Notes: generated from the letters alone by a model not told the origin. A DNA stretch of 64,000 bases from Desulfobulbaceae bacterium DB1 (GCA_001914235.1 MQUF01000006.1:62001-126000), one strand, 5' to 3'. Shown: positions 17,000 through 25,889, numbered from the stretch's first letter. Numbers and translations are program-made.

Positions 17000-19923
17000 G
17001 TGGCAAGCGATTTTCACGTTTTTCACGAATTGATGTCGTGCAAAATTCGTGAAATTCTTCTGGTGGCAAGCCCATATGACGCCTTCATCCTGGAAGAGGA
17101 CGGCAGTCTCGCCACCCGCATCATCGACGAATACCAGGGGCTCAACCTGAGCCAGCCCCCCCGGCTGCAGCGGGTCAGTTCCGCAAGTGACGCCCTGCGG
17201 CTGCTTTCGGAAAAAAAGTTTGATCTTGTCATCACCATGCCCCATATCAGCGACATGGATGTCTGGACCCTGGGGCGGGAAATAAAAAAAATCATCCCGC
17301 CCTGCCCGTGGTCCTGCTGGCCCATGCCCTGCGCTCGGTCACGGTTCACCCGGAGCAGCTCTGCCCGGAGTCGATCGATCATTTCTACATCTGGCAGTCC
17401 GACCCCTCCCTGCTGCTGGCCATTGTTAAAAACGTCGAAGACCACCTCAATGTGGACAAAGACACGGAAAAAGCCCAGGTGCGAGTGCTTCTCCTGGTGG
17501 AGGACTCGCCCCATTATCTCTCCTCCCTGCTGCCGCTGATTTATAGTGAGGTGGTGAAGCAGACCCAAATGGTACTGACCGACAGCCTCAACTATGAACA
17601 TCGCCTGCTGAAAATGCGGGCGCGTCCGAAAATCCTCGCGGTCCGCACCTTTGAGGAGGCGCGCCGTCTTTTTGACCGGTACCGCTCCTCGATCTTCGGC
17701 GTCATCGCCGACGGCCGGTTTCCCCGCAAGGGCAAGCCGGATAACGGGGCAGGGCTTGCCCTGCTTGCGGCGATTCGCGCGGAACTGCCTGACCTTCCGC
17801 TTCTTTTGATGACTGAGTAAACGGAAAATCGGCACAGGGCGCTGTCTGTACCGGCGGTCTTTCTCGACAAGAATTCACCAACGACGGCCGATGAGATCCA
17901 TGATTTTTTTCTCCACAGCCTCGGCTTCGGCGACCTCGTCTTCCGTCTGCCGGACGGCACGGTCACCGGCTGGGCCGGGAATCTCCAGGCCTTTGAGGAA
18001 AAAATAAGCGCCATTCCGGAAGCATCCCTGTTTTATCACGCCGCCCGCAACCACTTTTCCAACTGGATCATGGCCCGCACCGAGGTTGAACTGGCCGGCC
18101 GCCTGCAGAAGATGCGGGTCACCGATTTTGCCACGGCCGGGGAGCTGCGGTCGTACCTGGTCGATTCCATCCATCAATTGCGCAAGCGGCGTCAGCAGGG
18201 GATCGTCGCCCAATTTTCGTCCACTGGTTTTGATCCGGAAATCATGGATTTTGTCAAGATCGGCAAAGGGTCGCTGGGCGGCAAGGCAAGGGGGTTGGTC
18301 TTCATGGCCAATCAGCTCGCCCAGGCGGTTCAGGATGGTGCGTTTACCGATTGCCCGATTAAATTACCCGCGACCCTTGTCATCACCTCGGACGGCTATG
18401 ATTCCTTTCTTGCCGACAACCGATTTGCCGAAGGCCGCGACGATGAGCCCGACGCGGCAATCGCCGACCGCTTTCTCCGGGCGGAGATGCCGGTCTGGCT
18501 GCTGGAGCAGTTGCAGGCCTATCTTGCCCGGATGCGCCGTCCTTTATCCGTAGGCTCGTCGAGCCTGCTGGAGGATGCCCAGTTCAAGCCCTATGCCGGG
18601 CTTTACAGTACCTACATGCTGCCCAACAACCATCCAAATTTTAATGTACGTCTGCGTCAGTTCCTGGCGGCGATCAAGCTGGTTTATGCCTCGACCTCCT
18701 TTGCCGGGCCGCGCGCCTTTGCCCGCCGCACCTCCGATCGGCAGCCGGACCGGGACAAAATGGCGGTGGTCGTCCAGCAACTGGTCGGCGGCACCTGGGG
18801 CAAATATTTCTACCCGCCGGTTTCCGGGGTTGCCCAGTCGCGCAACTATTATCCGGTTGCTCCCATGCTGCCGGATGAAGGGGTGGCCCATATCGCCCTC
18901 GGTTTCGGCAAGACCGTGGTGGAAGGGGAGACGAGCCTGCGTTTTTCCCCCAGGTATCCGAAGGTACTGCCCCAGTTCTCCACGGTGGAAGACACGCTGG
19001 CCAATGCCCAGCGCTTTTTTTACGCCCTGAAGATGGATGATTATCCCCTGGAGCTTTCCTTTTCCGCTGCCGGCAATCTGGTGCGAAGAGAGGTCAACCG
19101 GGCGGCCGCTGAATTTCCGGTCGGGCTGCTGTCCAGTTCCTACAGCGAGGAGGAACATCAGATCAGGGACAACGGTCACGGCGGGCTTGTTCTGCCGACC
19201 TTTGCCCGGATGCTCAAATACAATCTCTTCCCCCTGGCAGACATTATCGGCACGGTTCTCGACATCGGCCAAAAGGGCATGGGCTGCCCGGTCGAGGTGG
19301 AGTTTGCCGTTGACTTCGCGCCGGAGGTGCCGCTTGCCGGTGATTTTTATTTTCTCCAGATGCGCCCCATGGCCGGGAGCCGAGCCGAGCAGGAACTCTC
19401 CATCAGCCTAGAGGAGGAAAAGCGCGCCGTCTGCTTCTCCGGCCAGGCCTTGGGGCACGGCGTTTTTACCGGCATGGCGGATGTTTATGTTGAGCCCCAT
19501 GCCTTCGAGCCTGCCAGGACAAAGGAAATAGCCAGGGAGATCAACCGGATAAACCATCTGCTGCAAAATGAAGGGCGGCCCTATCTTCTCATCGGGCCGG
19601 GCCGCTGGGGCTCGGCCGACAGCCGGCTCGGCATTCCGGTGCAGTGGGAGGATATTTCCGGGGTGGGGGCACTGGTTGAACTGCGCAACCGCCAGATCAA
19701 GGTCGAGCCTTCCCAGGGGAGCCATTTCTTCCACAACATCACCTCCATGGGCATTCCCTACATCACGGTGACCGAGGGAATCGACCGCCTGGCGTGGCAC
19801 TGGCTCCGCAGGCAGACGGTGGTCGGCAAATCAATTTTTCTGCGTCATGTCCGCTGTGAAAAAAACTTTCTTCTTAAACTGAATGGCCGGGAGTCGCGCT
19901 GCGTTGTTCTGGTCGCAGGGTGA
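17000..19923 (+). pseudogene. PEP/pyruvate-binding-domain protein with receiver-like N-terminus, broken in two places
   Basis: Three consecutive segments read as one protein of about 970 residues. Segment one (GTG at 17000, frame 2) is receiver-like: REILLVASPYDAFILEEDG and FDLVITMPHISDMD. A one-base loss near 17300 shifts the frame: 'IIP' then a jump to LPVVLLAHALRSV. Segment two (to 17820) continues VRVLLLVEDSPHYLSS up to PLLLMTE, then a TAA stop at 17818-17820. The same frame resumes at once with VPAVFLDKNSP. Segment three holds the PPDK-N-type PEP/pyruvate-binding domain. TAA is not a recoding codon. Either the gene is dying or the assembly has two errors here. It follows korC by four bases, hinting at a link to 2-oxoacid metabolism. 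Confidence 0.75.
18070..19923 (+). CDS. PEP/pyruvate-binding domain, intact 3' piece of the broken gene
   Basis: A 617-residue open segment beginning at the first internal ATG (ATGGCCCGCACC). It includes GKGSLGGKARGLVFMANQ, LPATLVITSDGYDSFL, GSSSLLEDAQFKPYAGLYST, ALGFGKTVVEG and FYFLQMRPM, all typical of the ATP-grasp-like PEP-synthase N-terminal domain, then LLIGPGRWGSADSRLG at the C-terminus. It lacks the swivelling phosphohistidine and PEP-binding TIM-barrel domains of true PEP synthase. Whether it is translated alone is unknown; I see no ribosome binding site of note at 18070. Confidence 0.6.
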   Translation: MARTEVELAGRLQKMRVTDFATAGELRSYLVDSIHQLRKRRQQGIVAQFSSTGFDPEIMDFVKIGKGSLGGKARGLVFMANQLAQAVQDGAFTDCPIKLPATLVITSDGYDSFLADNRFAEGRDDEPDAAIADRFLRAEMPVWLLEQLQAYLARMRRPLSVGSSSLLEDAQFKPYAGLYSTYMLPNNHPNFNVRLRQFLAAIKLVYASTSFAGPRAFARRTSDRQPDRDKMAVVVQQLVGGTWGKYFYPPVSGVAQSRNYYPVAPMLPDEGVAHIALGFGKTVVEGETSLRFSPRYPKVLPQFSTVEDTLANAQRFFYALKMDDYPLELSFSAAGNLVRREVNRAAAEFPVGLLSSSYSEEEHQIRDNGHGGLVLPTFARMLKYNLFPLADIIGTVLDIGQKGMGCPVEVEFAVDFAPEVPLAGDFYFLQMRPMAGSRAEQELSISLEEEKRAVCFSGQALGHGVFTGMADVYVEPHAFEPARTKEIAREINRINHLLQNEGRPYLLIGPGRWGSADSRLGIPVQWEDISGVGALVELRNRQIKVEPSQGSHFFHNITSMGIPYITVTEGIDRLAWHWLRRQTVVGKSIFLRHVRCEKNFLLKLNGRESRCVVLVAG

Positions 19924-19965
19924 CAACGGAACAAAAAAATGAGATGCGAAGCCGAAACTTTTCCC

Positions 19966-20009
19966 CACCGGCGCGGCATAATTGCGATTTGCCGCGCCGG
20001 TGTTTTTTT
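19966..20009 (+). terminator. Intrinsic terminator after the PEP-binding gene
   Basis: Thirteen-base perfect stem CACCGGCGCGGCA (19966-19978) with TGCCGCGCCGGTG (19990-20002), followed by seven T. Confidence 0.92.
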
Positions 20010-20031
20010 CTTGCTGACAGCGAAAATAATG

Positions 20032-21149
20032 ATAATGGGTCGTAATGGGGTCATATAATGGGGTCAAAATATAATGGGGTCAAATCTGCTCTTGGCTCAT
20101 GTGTTTTTTTGTGCTAACATGAAACCATGTCGAGACCATTACGAATTGAATATCCGGGCGCTTGGTATCATGTGATGAACCGAGGTCGGCGAGGGGAAGA
20201 AATCTTCTCGGACCAAACGGATTATGAAACCTTTCTTGCCGTCCTCAAAGAGGCTGGGGCGTTGTTCGGCGTCAGGGTTGCCGCCTACTGTCTGATGCCA
20301 AACCATTATCATCTGCTTGTCCAGACTCCGGCCGGAAACATTTCCAGAGTGATGCGCCAGGTTAACGGCATATATACCCAGCGTTACAACCGGCGGAAAG
20401 GGTATGACGGCCAGCTTTTCCGTGGGCGCTACAAGAGTATTCTCGTCGAGGAAGACAACTATTTGTTGGAGATGTTACGGTACATTCACCGCAATCCGGT
20501 TCGGGCTGGCATTGCCGAAAGTGTTACCGACTATCCGTGGAGCAGCCATCATGGCTATGTTTCCAAGGCCAAAAAGTGGGGCTGGTTGTACAAGGAGAAA
20601 CTGCTCGGCATGTTTTCCGGCGTACCCGCCAAAGCCGAAAGGGCCTATGTGAGCTTTGTTCAACTCTCTGATTCCGAGGAGATGACCGCCTTTTTCAACA
20701 AAAAGAATCCGGTGTCTGTTCTCGGATCAGGAGAGTTTCTCGAATGGATAAAAGGGGAATACTATCTGGAGAAACGACATGAGGAGGTACCGGCAGCAAA
20801 GGCGCTCGCGCCCTCCATTGCCGAGATCAAGCAGGCCGTGTGCCGTGACTTTGGGGTAGATGAGCAAAGTCTCCTGTCTGCCCGAAGGGGGCAGGTGAAT
20901 ACCCCGCGGAATGTGGCCGTCTATCTGAGCCGGAAGCTCGCGGCGCTGCGGCATGCAGAAATCGGCGCCGCTTTCGGCATAAAGAAGAACAGCAGCGTGA
21001 GCAGCGTCATCTTGCGCACGGAAAGGCTGTTGGACGAAGATCGGAAGCTGGGGCGGGTGGTAGGGGTGCTCATCGGGAAGTTCATCAAGAGCCAAGAGCA
21101 GACTTGACCCCCAACGTCAACGTGTTGACCCCCAACGTGACCCCCAACG
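20032..21149 (+). mobile_element. REP-type (Y1/HUH) transposon with inverted ends and subterminal repeats
   Basis: The left end carries four short direct copies of TAATGGGGTCA (first one degenerate, then 20043-20053, 20056-20066, 20072-20082). The right end carries three copies of TGACCCCCAACG (21105-21116, 21126-21137, 21138-21149) in the opposite sense. A 23-base inverted repeat with one mismatch links 20076-20098 (GGGGTCAAATCTGCTCTTGG...) to 21089-21111. The transposase gene fills the middle. Exact cleavage points are not known. Confidence 0.7.
20127..21107 (+). CDS. REP-associated tyrosine transposase (Y1/HUH, IS200-like fold)
   Basis: A 326-residue single-strand transposase. The opening MSRPLRIEYPGAWYHVMNRG is typical of the family, and the HUH metal motif is MPNHYHLLV. 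The catalytic Tyr lies in the segment INGIYTQRYN or downstream. WSSHHGYV and the helical region YIHRNPVRAGI are also conserved. The C-terminal 80 residues (TPRNVAVYLSRKL, then IGAAFGIKKNSSVSSVI) resemble a DnaA domain IV type helix-turn-helix, probably for recognising the repeat DNA. Its last 19 codons overlap the right inverted repeat region only at the edge. Confidence 0.9.
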   Translation: MSRPLRIEYPGAWYHVMNRGRRGEEIFSDQTDYETFLAVLKEAGALFGVRVAAYCLMPNHYHLLVQTPAGNISRVMRQVNGIYTQRYNRRKGYDGQLFRGRYKSILVEEDNYLLEMLRYIHRNPVRAGIAESVTDYPWSSHHGYVSKAKKWGWLYKEKLLGMFSGVPAKAERAYVSFVQLSDSEEMTAFFNKKNPVSVLGSGEFLEWIKGEYYLEKRHEEVPAAKALAPSIAEIKQAVCRDFGVDEQSLLSARRGQVNTPRNVAVYLSRKLAALRHAEIGAAFGIKKNSSVSSVILRTERLLDEDRKLGRVVGVLIGKFIKSQEQT

Positions 21150-21204
21150 CAGAGGGCAAGGTGGAAATATCTGTTAGCGAAAAAAAATTTTCGAGGAATT
21201 CGCC

Positions 21205-21351
21205 ATGAGAAAGTTTCTCGAGCGTCTCTTCACCGCCAAAGGTGACCCTACTCTTCAAGTCATAGATTTGATTCTTTTCCTGGGCTACTTTTCGATTTGT
21301 CTTTACGGGGGAGGTGTTGCCTACGAGTCAAGCTATAACGAACAAGGTTAG
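21205..21351 (+). CDS. Small membrane protein (48 aa), possible fragment
   Basis: Reads MRKFLERLFTAKGDPTLQVID then a hydrophobic stretch LILFLGYFSICLYGGGV that could be one transmembrane helix, and ends YNEQG. GAGGA 8 bases before the ATG is a good ribosome binding site. The GDP-x4-ID segment resembles GDPSVAIDF near the start of the membrane-protein gene at 23790, on the far side of the IS91-type element, so one may be a fragment or paralogue of the other. Function unknown. Confidence 0.45.
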   Translation: MRKFLERLFTAKGDPTLQVIDLILFLGYFSICLYGGGVAYESSYNEQG

Positions 21352-21632
21352 ATTGTGCAAGCGTAGCGCGCCACAATCTGAACCGGTGGTTGGACAAGCC
21401 CGGTGGACGTATATAGAAAAGAGCTTTTGGGTTCCGGAGGGATCGGATCAGGCGAAGGAAGACGGGAGTGGCCCCCGCAATGTTCTTTGAAAAGGATTTT
21501 GGTGCTGTATCATGCTGCTTTACGCTGATTTCCGGCGTTTTTCGGGCGCAGGAGTCCCGTCCCGGTGCAATCCGGCTTGTGTCCTCGGCAAGTTCACGGC
21601 TTTCGTTTACATACCCGATGCCTCCGGCTCGT
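21352..21632. other. Non-coding end region of the IS91-type element
   Basis: No gene seen. It has a hairpin: AGATTGTG (21350-21357 region) pairs with CACAATCT just before GAACC. IS91 elements insert next to GAAC or CAAG, and both tetramers occur just after this hairpin, so the oriIS end may lie near 21385-21410. The exact boundary is uncertain. Confidence 0.35.
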
Positions 21633-22715
21633 CTATTGCCGTAACGGAGCGGCCATGGCCGGTGGCCGGGCGATCATTGTCGCGGCGATCACCATGGCGG
21701 CCCCGCAGGCCGGGCAGATGATAGCCGGCCGTTGCTTCAGGTTGCGGACAAGGGCGCGCCATGGCGCGACCCGCAGCACCAGCTGCAGGAAGCGGAGCAG
21801 CTTTTTGCTGCATGCATGGAGAAAACCATACGACCTTGCCCGTCGAAACCCTCGGGGCAGCACATGGAGCATAAGCAGGTAGAGGAAGTACTCGCCCTTG
21901 ACGGTTCGGGTCCGGTCTTCTCCGCTTTTGGCATGGCGATACCGGAAGGTGACCATGCCGTCCCGGCAGTGCAGGATGTCTTTTTCCCGGATAACACCCC
22001 GGTACAGATAACGGCCAAGATAGATAAGGGCCTTCTCGCCGTTGCCCGCGTCCTTGCAGTCAACCACCCACTGATCGGGGCAATCATGGGGAACCGGCAG
22101 CTTGTTTTCGACCAGGGTCTGGAGCAGCTTCGCCCGAAAGACCTTGGCCATGGCCTTGTGGCTGAAGAGATATTTCCCGGATTTTTCCTTCCACAGCCCG
22201 GTTTGCGGGTTGATGCTTGCTCCGGGCATGACAACGTGGATGTGCGGATGATAGTCCAGGGTTCTGGAATGGGTGTGGAGGATGGCGGTGAATCCCGCTG
22301 ATCCGCCGAGTTTTTTGTCGTTATTGGTGAAGGATTTCAGGAGGTCCTGTACTGCCCTGAACATCAGGGCGTAAACGGTTTTCTGGTGTTTCCACGCCAG
22401 ATCCCGCATCTGCCCGGGCAGCGTGAAGGTGATCAGGTAGTATTGACACGGCAGTCGTTTGTCAAGCTGGCTTTCCAGCCACTGCCGGCTCTCATGGTTC
22501 TGGCAATGGGGGCAGTTTCTGTGGCCGCAGGAATGGGGAATATAGATCCGTTCGCCGCACCGGTGGTCCGAACAACGGGCCAGCATGTGCGGTCCATGCT
22601 CGTATCTGCATCGGGCCATGGACTCCAGAGCCTTGATGTGGCCTGACAGGAGATTTTTGTTGTAGGTGCGGAAGAAGCTGTCCCTGAACTTGTTGATGAT
22701 CGTGGAGAGCAGCAT
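21633..22715 (-). CDS. IS91-family transposase (Y2/HUH rolling-circle type)
   Basis: A 360-residue transposase. An N-terminal zinc-finger domain is visible (HGPHMLARCSDHRCG, then HSCGHRNCPHCQ), then the HUH motif HPHIHVVMPG and YLGRYLYRGVI. The C-terminal CPACG pair follows. Length is typical and no break is seen. It begins exactly at the stop of the companion integrase (TAATG overlap), so the two genes form a unit, an arrangement known in part of the IS91 family. Confidence 0.92.
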   Translation of the reverse strand: MLLSTIINKFRDSFFRTYNKNLLSGHIKALESMARCRYEHGPHMLARCSDHRCGERIYIPHSCGHRNCPHCQNHESRQWLESQLDKRLPCQYYLITFTLPGQMRDLAWKHQKTVYALMFRAVQDLLKSFTNNDKKLGGSAGFTAILHTHSRTLDYHPHIHVVMPGASINPQTGLWKEKSGKYLFSHKAMAKVFRAKLLQTLVENKLPVPHDCPDQWVVDCKDAGNGEKALIYLGRYLYRGVIREKDILHCRDGMVTFRYRHAKSGEDRTRTVKGEYFLYLLMLHVLPRGFRRARSYGFLHACSKKLLRFLQLVLRVAPWRALVRNLKQRPAIICPACGAAMVIAATMIARPPAMAAPLRQ

Positions 22716-23627
22716 TATTTACGCCCTCCCCATCTGATGTCCAGGGAGTTGACCAGGGAATTGACGGCCAGTCTCGCATTGTTGGCCGTGGTGGAGGTCA
22801 GGTGGGTGTATCTGGCGGTGGTCAGGATGCTGACATGGCCAAGGATCTGCTGCAGCTCAAGCAGATCAACCCCGGCCTCCAGCATGTGGGTGGCATAGCT
22901 GTGACGCAGGGAGTGGCATGAGATTTTTTTTTATGCCGAGTTGCCGGACAACGGTCTGCATGGTGGTTTGAATGCCGCCCCTGTCCAGGGGCAAATCAAC
23001 CAGGTGGGCATTTTTCAGACCTCTTTTCCTGCTGGGGAAGAGGAACCGGGGATGCTTGTGCATGGCCCAGAACTCCCGCAGCACCCGCAAGGTCTTGTCT
23101 GGCAGCGGCACCAGCCGGTCCTTGTTACCCTTGGCATCACGAATATGGACCCGCATGTTGCCTGCGTCGATGTCGCCGACTGTGAGTCGAATGCCTTCGC
23201 CAAGGCGCAGGCCCATGCTGTAGCAGGTAAAAAAGAAGACCTTGTAGCTCAAGGTTTTGGTTGCGGCAAATAGTTGCTCCGTCTGCTCGACGGACAGGAT
23301 GTCAGGGATTCTGGATGTCTTGGGAGGCTTGATCAGGGGGATATCTTCCCAGGGTTTGTTCAGTACCCCGGAATAGAAGAACTTCAGGCCGTAGAGGTCG
23401 AGCTTGACCGCGCTCCAGGAATGCGTGTCCAGGAGTTCCGTGAAATAGTCGAGCAACTGGCCGGAGTTGAGGTTGTCAATCCTGCAATCGAAATAGTTGC
23501 CGATACGCCGGATCGCCCTGGCGTAGGCGTCGATGGTCTTGGGCTGCAGACCGCCCAGTTTGAGGCATTTCAGGTGTTTCTGATACTGCTTGTTGAAGAG
23601 GGAATCTTGTGGCATGGTGGTGTTCAT
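22715..23627 (-). pseudogene. Tyrosine recombinase of the IS91-type element, frameshifted at an A9 run
   Basis: The start (AAGGAGG site, MNTTMPQDSLFNKQYQKHLK) leads into a SAM-like core-binding domain and the first half of the catalytic domain (MGLRLGEGIRLTVGDID, first catalytic Arg). At 22924-22932 a run of nine A (sense strand) shifts the frame, and the zero-frame product ends near 22866. With eight A the frame would continue as [28 protein letters not shown] and on to a stop at 22715-22717, supplying the missing catalytic His-x2-Arg, His and Tyr. A9 is a classic slippage tract, so a functional full-length enzyme may be made by slippage. Otherwise it is a pseudogene. Confidence 0.8.
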
Positions 23628-23789
23628 TGTAACCTCCTTGGTAATAGTTGATGCGGCGGCCTCGCCTTTGCTCCGCCACTCTCTACTTATTACCGTATGC
23701 CGTGAGATTACAACATGTTAATGATGGATAAACAAGCTCGCTCGTGACTCGTCTGCCGCGTAGCGGCTTCGTCCAACAATGCCTTCCAG

Positions 23790-24245
23790 TTGCAGGTAAA
23801 ACCCAGTATCGGCGATCCAAGTGTCGCCATAGATTTTGTCACGAATGTTCTGTTAAAGAGCTGGTATTGGGTTCCATCATCTATATACATACTTTGTTTC
23901 ATATTTATTTTTTACGCCAGCCGCTATATCTGGACGCCATGGTTTGGATACTTTTTGTTAAGCCTCTTGCTTTATCTTACTTTTCTCGGATGCGGCTTGG
24001 TGGGCAAAACCATGGGAAGCTCGGACGCCGAACACGACAAGCTCAAGGAAACCACTTCAAAACCGGAAATAAAGCTCTACGGGGATTTTGGGCGGAACGA
24101 CTACGCATCGGCGAACTATCGCCTCTTGGCCGAGGACGACAAGTGGTTTTTTATTTTTGAACCGCAAGGCGTTCAGGTATCCATTATTGAGGTTCACGCT
24201 ATTCTTAAATCGAAAGTGGATCACTACGAGGTGATAATCAAATGA
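23790..24245 (+). CDS. Membrane protein of unknown function, 5' end uncertain
   Basis: A 151-residue reading with two strong hydrophobic segments (SSIYILCFIFIFYAS and FGYFLLSLLLYLTFLGCGLVG) followed by a soluble tail. The only start near the N-terminus is a TTG at 23790 with no ribosome binding site; the frame stays open back to 23748 without an ATG. The true 5' end may have been removed by the neighbouring insertion. It overlaps the next gene by ATGA, so the pair is coupled. Confidence 0.55.
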   Translation: MQVKPSIGDPSVAIDFVTNVLLKSWYWVPSSIYILCFIFIFYASRYIWTPWFGYFLLSLLLYLTFLGCGLVGKTMGSSDAEHDKLKETTSKPEIKLYGDFGRNDYASANYRLLAEDDKWFFIFEPQGVQVSIIEVHAILKSKVDHYEVIIK

Positions 24246-24772
24246 AGACCATGACGTTTTTCCTGTTATTCTCGATGATTTCAACGGTTGCTGCCGCGGA
24301 CATAGTCAAGATGGAAACCAACGATTGGAATAATCAGAGAACCCTCATCTGGAGCGGCACCCTGCAGAAGGTTGATCCCGCTACGCAAGTGGCGTATTTT
24401 TCTTTTAAGAACGGCTCACAACTGGATGAATTTCAAGTACATATCACAAGAATATATTCCCTGACCCTGGACAATCAAGATCGAGTCAACAAACCCTTTC
24501 CCGCCACTCAGCAGGATCTTAAAACACCACTCCCGACAAATCCTCGATCCACTGAAATTCTGGAGCTTACGAATGAAAACTTCGTGAGTGATACCATTCC
24601 CGCCGAAGTGAAAGTTCGACCGGACAGGAATAGTGCCGTTCTTTATCTGTGTGGTTCGATAAAGCATGGAGACCTGCAAAAAATGATGCTGGAAGTCAAG
24701 GCGGAGAACCGGGCATTGTCGGCATTCGAGATAAGCCGTTCTGATTTATTGAAATGGATCAGGGGACGGTGA
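24242..24772 (+). CDS. Exported protein of unknown function
   Basis: A 176-residue protein with a signal peptide (MKTMTFFLLFSMISTVAAADI). The mature part includes YFSFKNGSQLDEFQVHITRI and ends KWIRGR; I recognise no family. It is expected in the periplasm. The start codon overlaps the stop of the upstream membrane protein, with which it may act. Confidence 0.6.
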   Translation: MKTMTFFLLFSMISTVAAADIVKMETNDWNNQRTLIWSGTLQKVDPATQVAYFSFKNGSQLDEFQVHITRIYSLTLDNQDRVNKPFPATQQDLKTPLPTNPRSTEILELTNENFVSDTIPAEVKVRPDRNSAVLYLCGSIKHGDLQKMMLEVKAENRALSAFEISRSDLLKWIRGR

Positions 24773-24870
24773 AGGCTGCCCCTGTCATATGGATGGAAGC
24801 CGCACCGCCGGACATGACAAACGATAGTTGAAAAAACGGGTGCCTGCCTGCGACAACTGGAGGAATTCTC

Positions 24871-25455
24871 ATTACCGAACAGGAACACGACAGAGAAACC
24901 GATAGCAACTCCCCGGAAAACTGGGTTGACCTGTATGGAGATGCCGTGTTCCGTTACGCCTACAGCCGGACCCTGAACAGGCAGCTTGCCGAGGATCTGG
25001 TTCAGGAAACTTTTCTTGCCGCGCTCGTATCACGGGAGACCTTTCGCGGGGACTCCTCGCTGAAAACCTGGCTCGTCTCCATTCTCAAAAACAAGATCAT
25101 CGATTATTACCGGAAAGCGGGCCGGGAAGGGCCTGCGTCCAATCTGTCCGATGCCCCTGATCCGGCGGTGGACCTTTTCGACAAAAACGGCAAATGGAAA
25201 ACCGAACCGGAAAACTGGCAACCCCAGCCGGAAAACGATTTGGAATCGAAGGAATTCTGGGGCGTAGTCCAGCAATGCCTGGCCCACGCCCCGCCCAGAC
25301 TGGCCCACGCCTTTTCCCTGAGAGAACTCAATGGCCTGCCGGCTGAAGCTGTCAGCAACCTGCTGGGCGTCAGTCAGTCAAACTGTTGGGTGATCTTGCA
25401 CCGCGCCAGAATGTCGATGAAAAAATGTCTTATCAAAAACTGGTTTACCGGCTGA
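24871..25455 (+). CDS. ECF sigma factor, probable AUU start
   Basis: An extracytoplasmic-function sigma factor. Region 2 is DAVFRYAYSRTLNRQLAEDLVQETFLAAL, region 2.4 WLVSILKNKIIDYYRK, and region 4 EAVSNLLGVSQSNCWVILHRAR. Known ECF proteins have ~25 residues before the FRYA segment. The only GTG (24946) begins inside region 2. Reading back in frame gives a full N-terminus, I/MTEQEHDRETDSNSPENWV, that begins with ATT at 24871, and GGAGG lies 7 bases before it. I therefore infer a rare AUU start. It is followed 20 bases later by a small zinc-finger anti-sigma-like gene. Confidence 0.75.
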   Translation: MTEQEHDRETDSNSPENWVDLYGDAVFRYAYSRTLNRQLAEDLVQETFLAALVSRETFRGDSSLKTWLVSILKNKIIDYYRKAGREGPASNLSDAPDPAVDLFDKNGKWKTEPENWQPQPENDLESKEFWGVVQQCLAHAPPRLAHAFSLRELNGLPAEAVSNLLGVSQSNCWVILHRARMSMKKCLIKNWFTG

Positions 25456-25475
25456 ATGCACCCTGAGGAAATTTT

Positions 25476-25730
25476 ATGCGTTTCATGTACACTTGCCGGG
25501 ATGTCGCGGAACTGCTTTCCCTCTCCCTTGACCACGGACTGACGCCCCTGCAGCGCCTGGGAATGTCCCTGCATCTCTTGCTGTGTGTTCCCTGCGCCCG
25601 TCACCACAGCCAGATGCTTTGCCTTGTTGCCGTCTTGCGGAAAACACGGGACGATCCGGACACGACCTTCTCCTTTCTCGGCTTGTCCGACGAGGCCAGG
25701 GAAAGGATAAGAAATTCAATGCGTGGCTGA
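25476..25730 (+). CDS. Small anti-sigma factor-like zinc-finger protein
   Basis: An 84-residue protein starting MRFMYTCRDVAELLSLSLD. It contains H-x3-C-x2-C (HLLLCVPC) and an upstream Cys, the pattern of ZAS/zf-HC2 anti-sigma domains. It lacks a transmembrane segment, so it would be a cytoplasmic anti-sigma factor. GAGGAA precedes the ATG. Position straight after the ECF sigma gene supports this role. Confidence 0.7.
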   Translation: MRFMYTCRDVAELLSLSLDHGLTPLQRLGMSLHLLLCVPCARHHSQMLCLVAVLRKTRDDPDTTFSFLGLSDEARERIRNSMRG

Positions 25731-25785
25731 AAAGTTGAAGGGTGCCGTGGCAGACGAATCCTTTTGCAAATTTTTTTGATTTTTT

Positions 25786-25811
25786 TGTAAGAAATTGATT
25801 GTGACCGCGTC
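25786..25811 (+). promoter_or_regulatory. ECF-type promoter of the small secreted peptide
   Basis: TGTAAG (25786-25791) and CGTC (25808-25811), 16 bases apart, fit the general ECF pattern TGTAAC-N16-CGTC. It is 79 bases before the peptide's ATG. Confidence 0.5.
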
Positions 25812-25889
25812 TAATTAATAAACGGCGAAAAAAAACGGATTCAAATGAATCCTTCGGATATGAGTTGAACCTGCACGAGGAGGTACATC

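Noticed and set aside
17818-17820. In-frame stop in the PEP-binding gene as a recoded codon
   Set aside because: It is TAA, not UGA or UAG, so selenocysteine or pyrrolysine recoding does not apply.
21340-21410. Hairpin with GTTAGAT and AAC motifs resembling an integron attC site
   Set aside because: The two core sites are only about ten bases apart and the overall fold does not match an attC; more likely part of the IS91 end.
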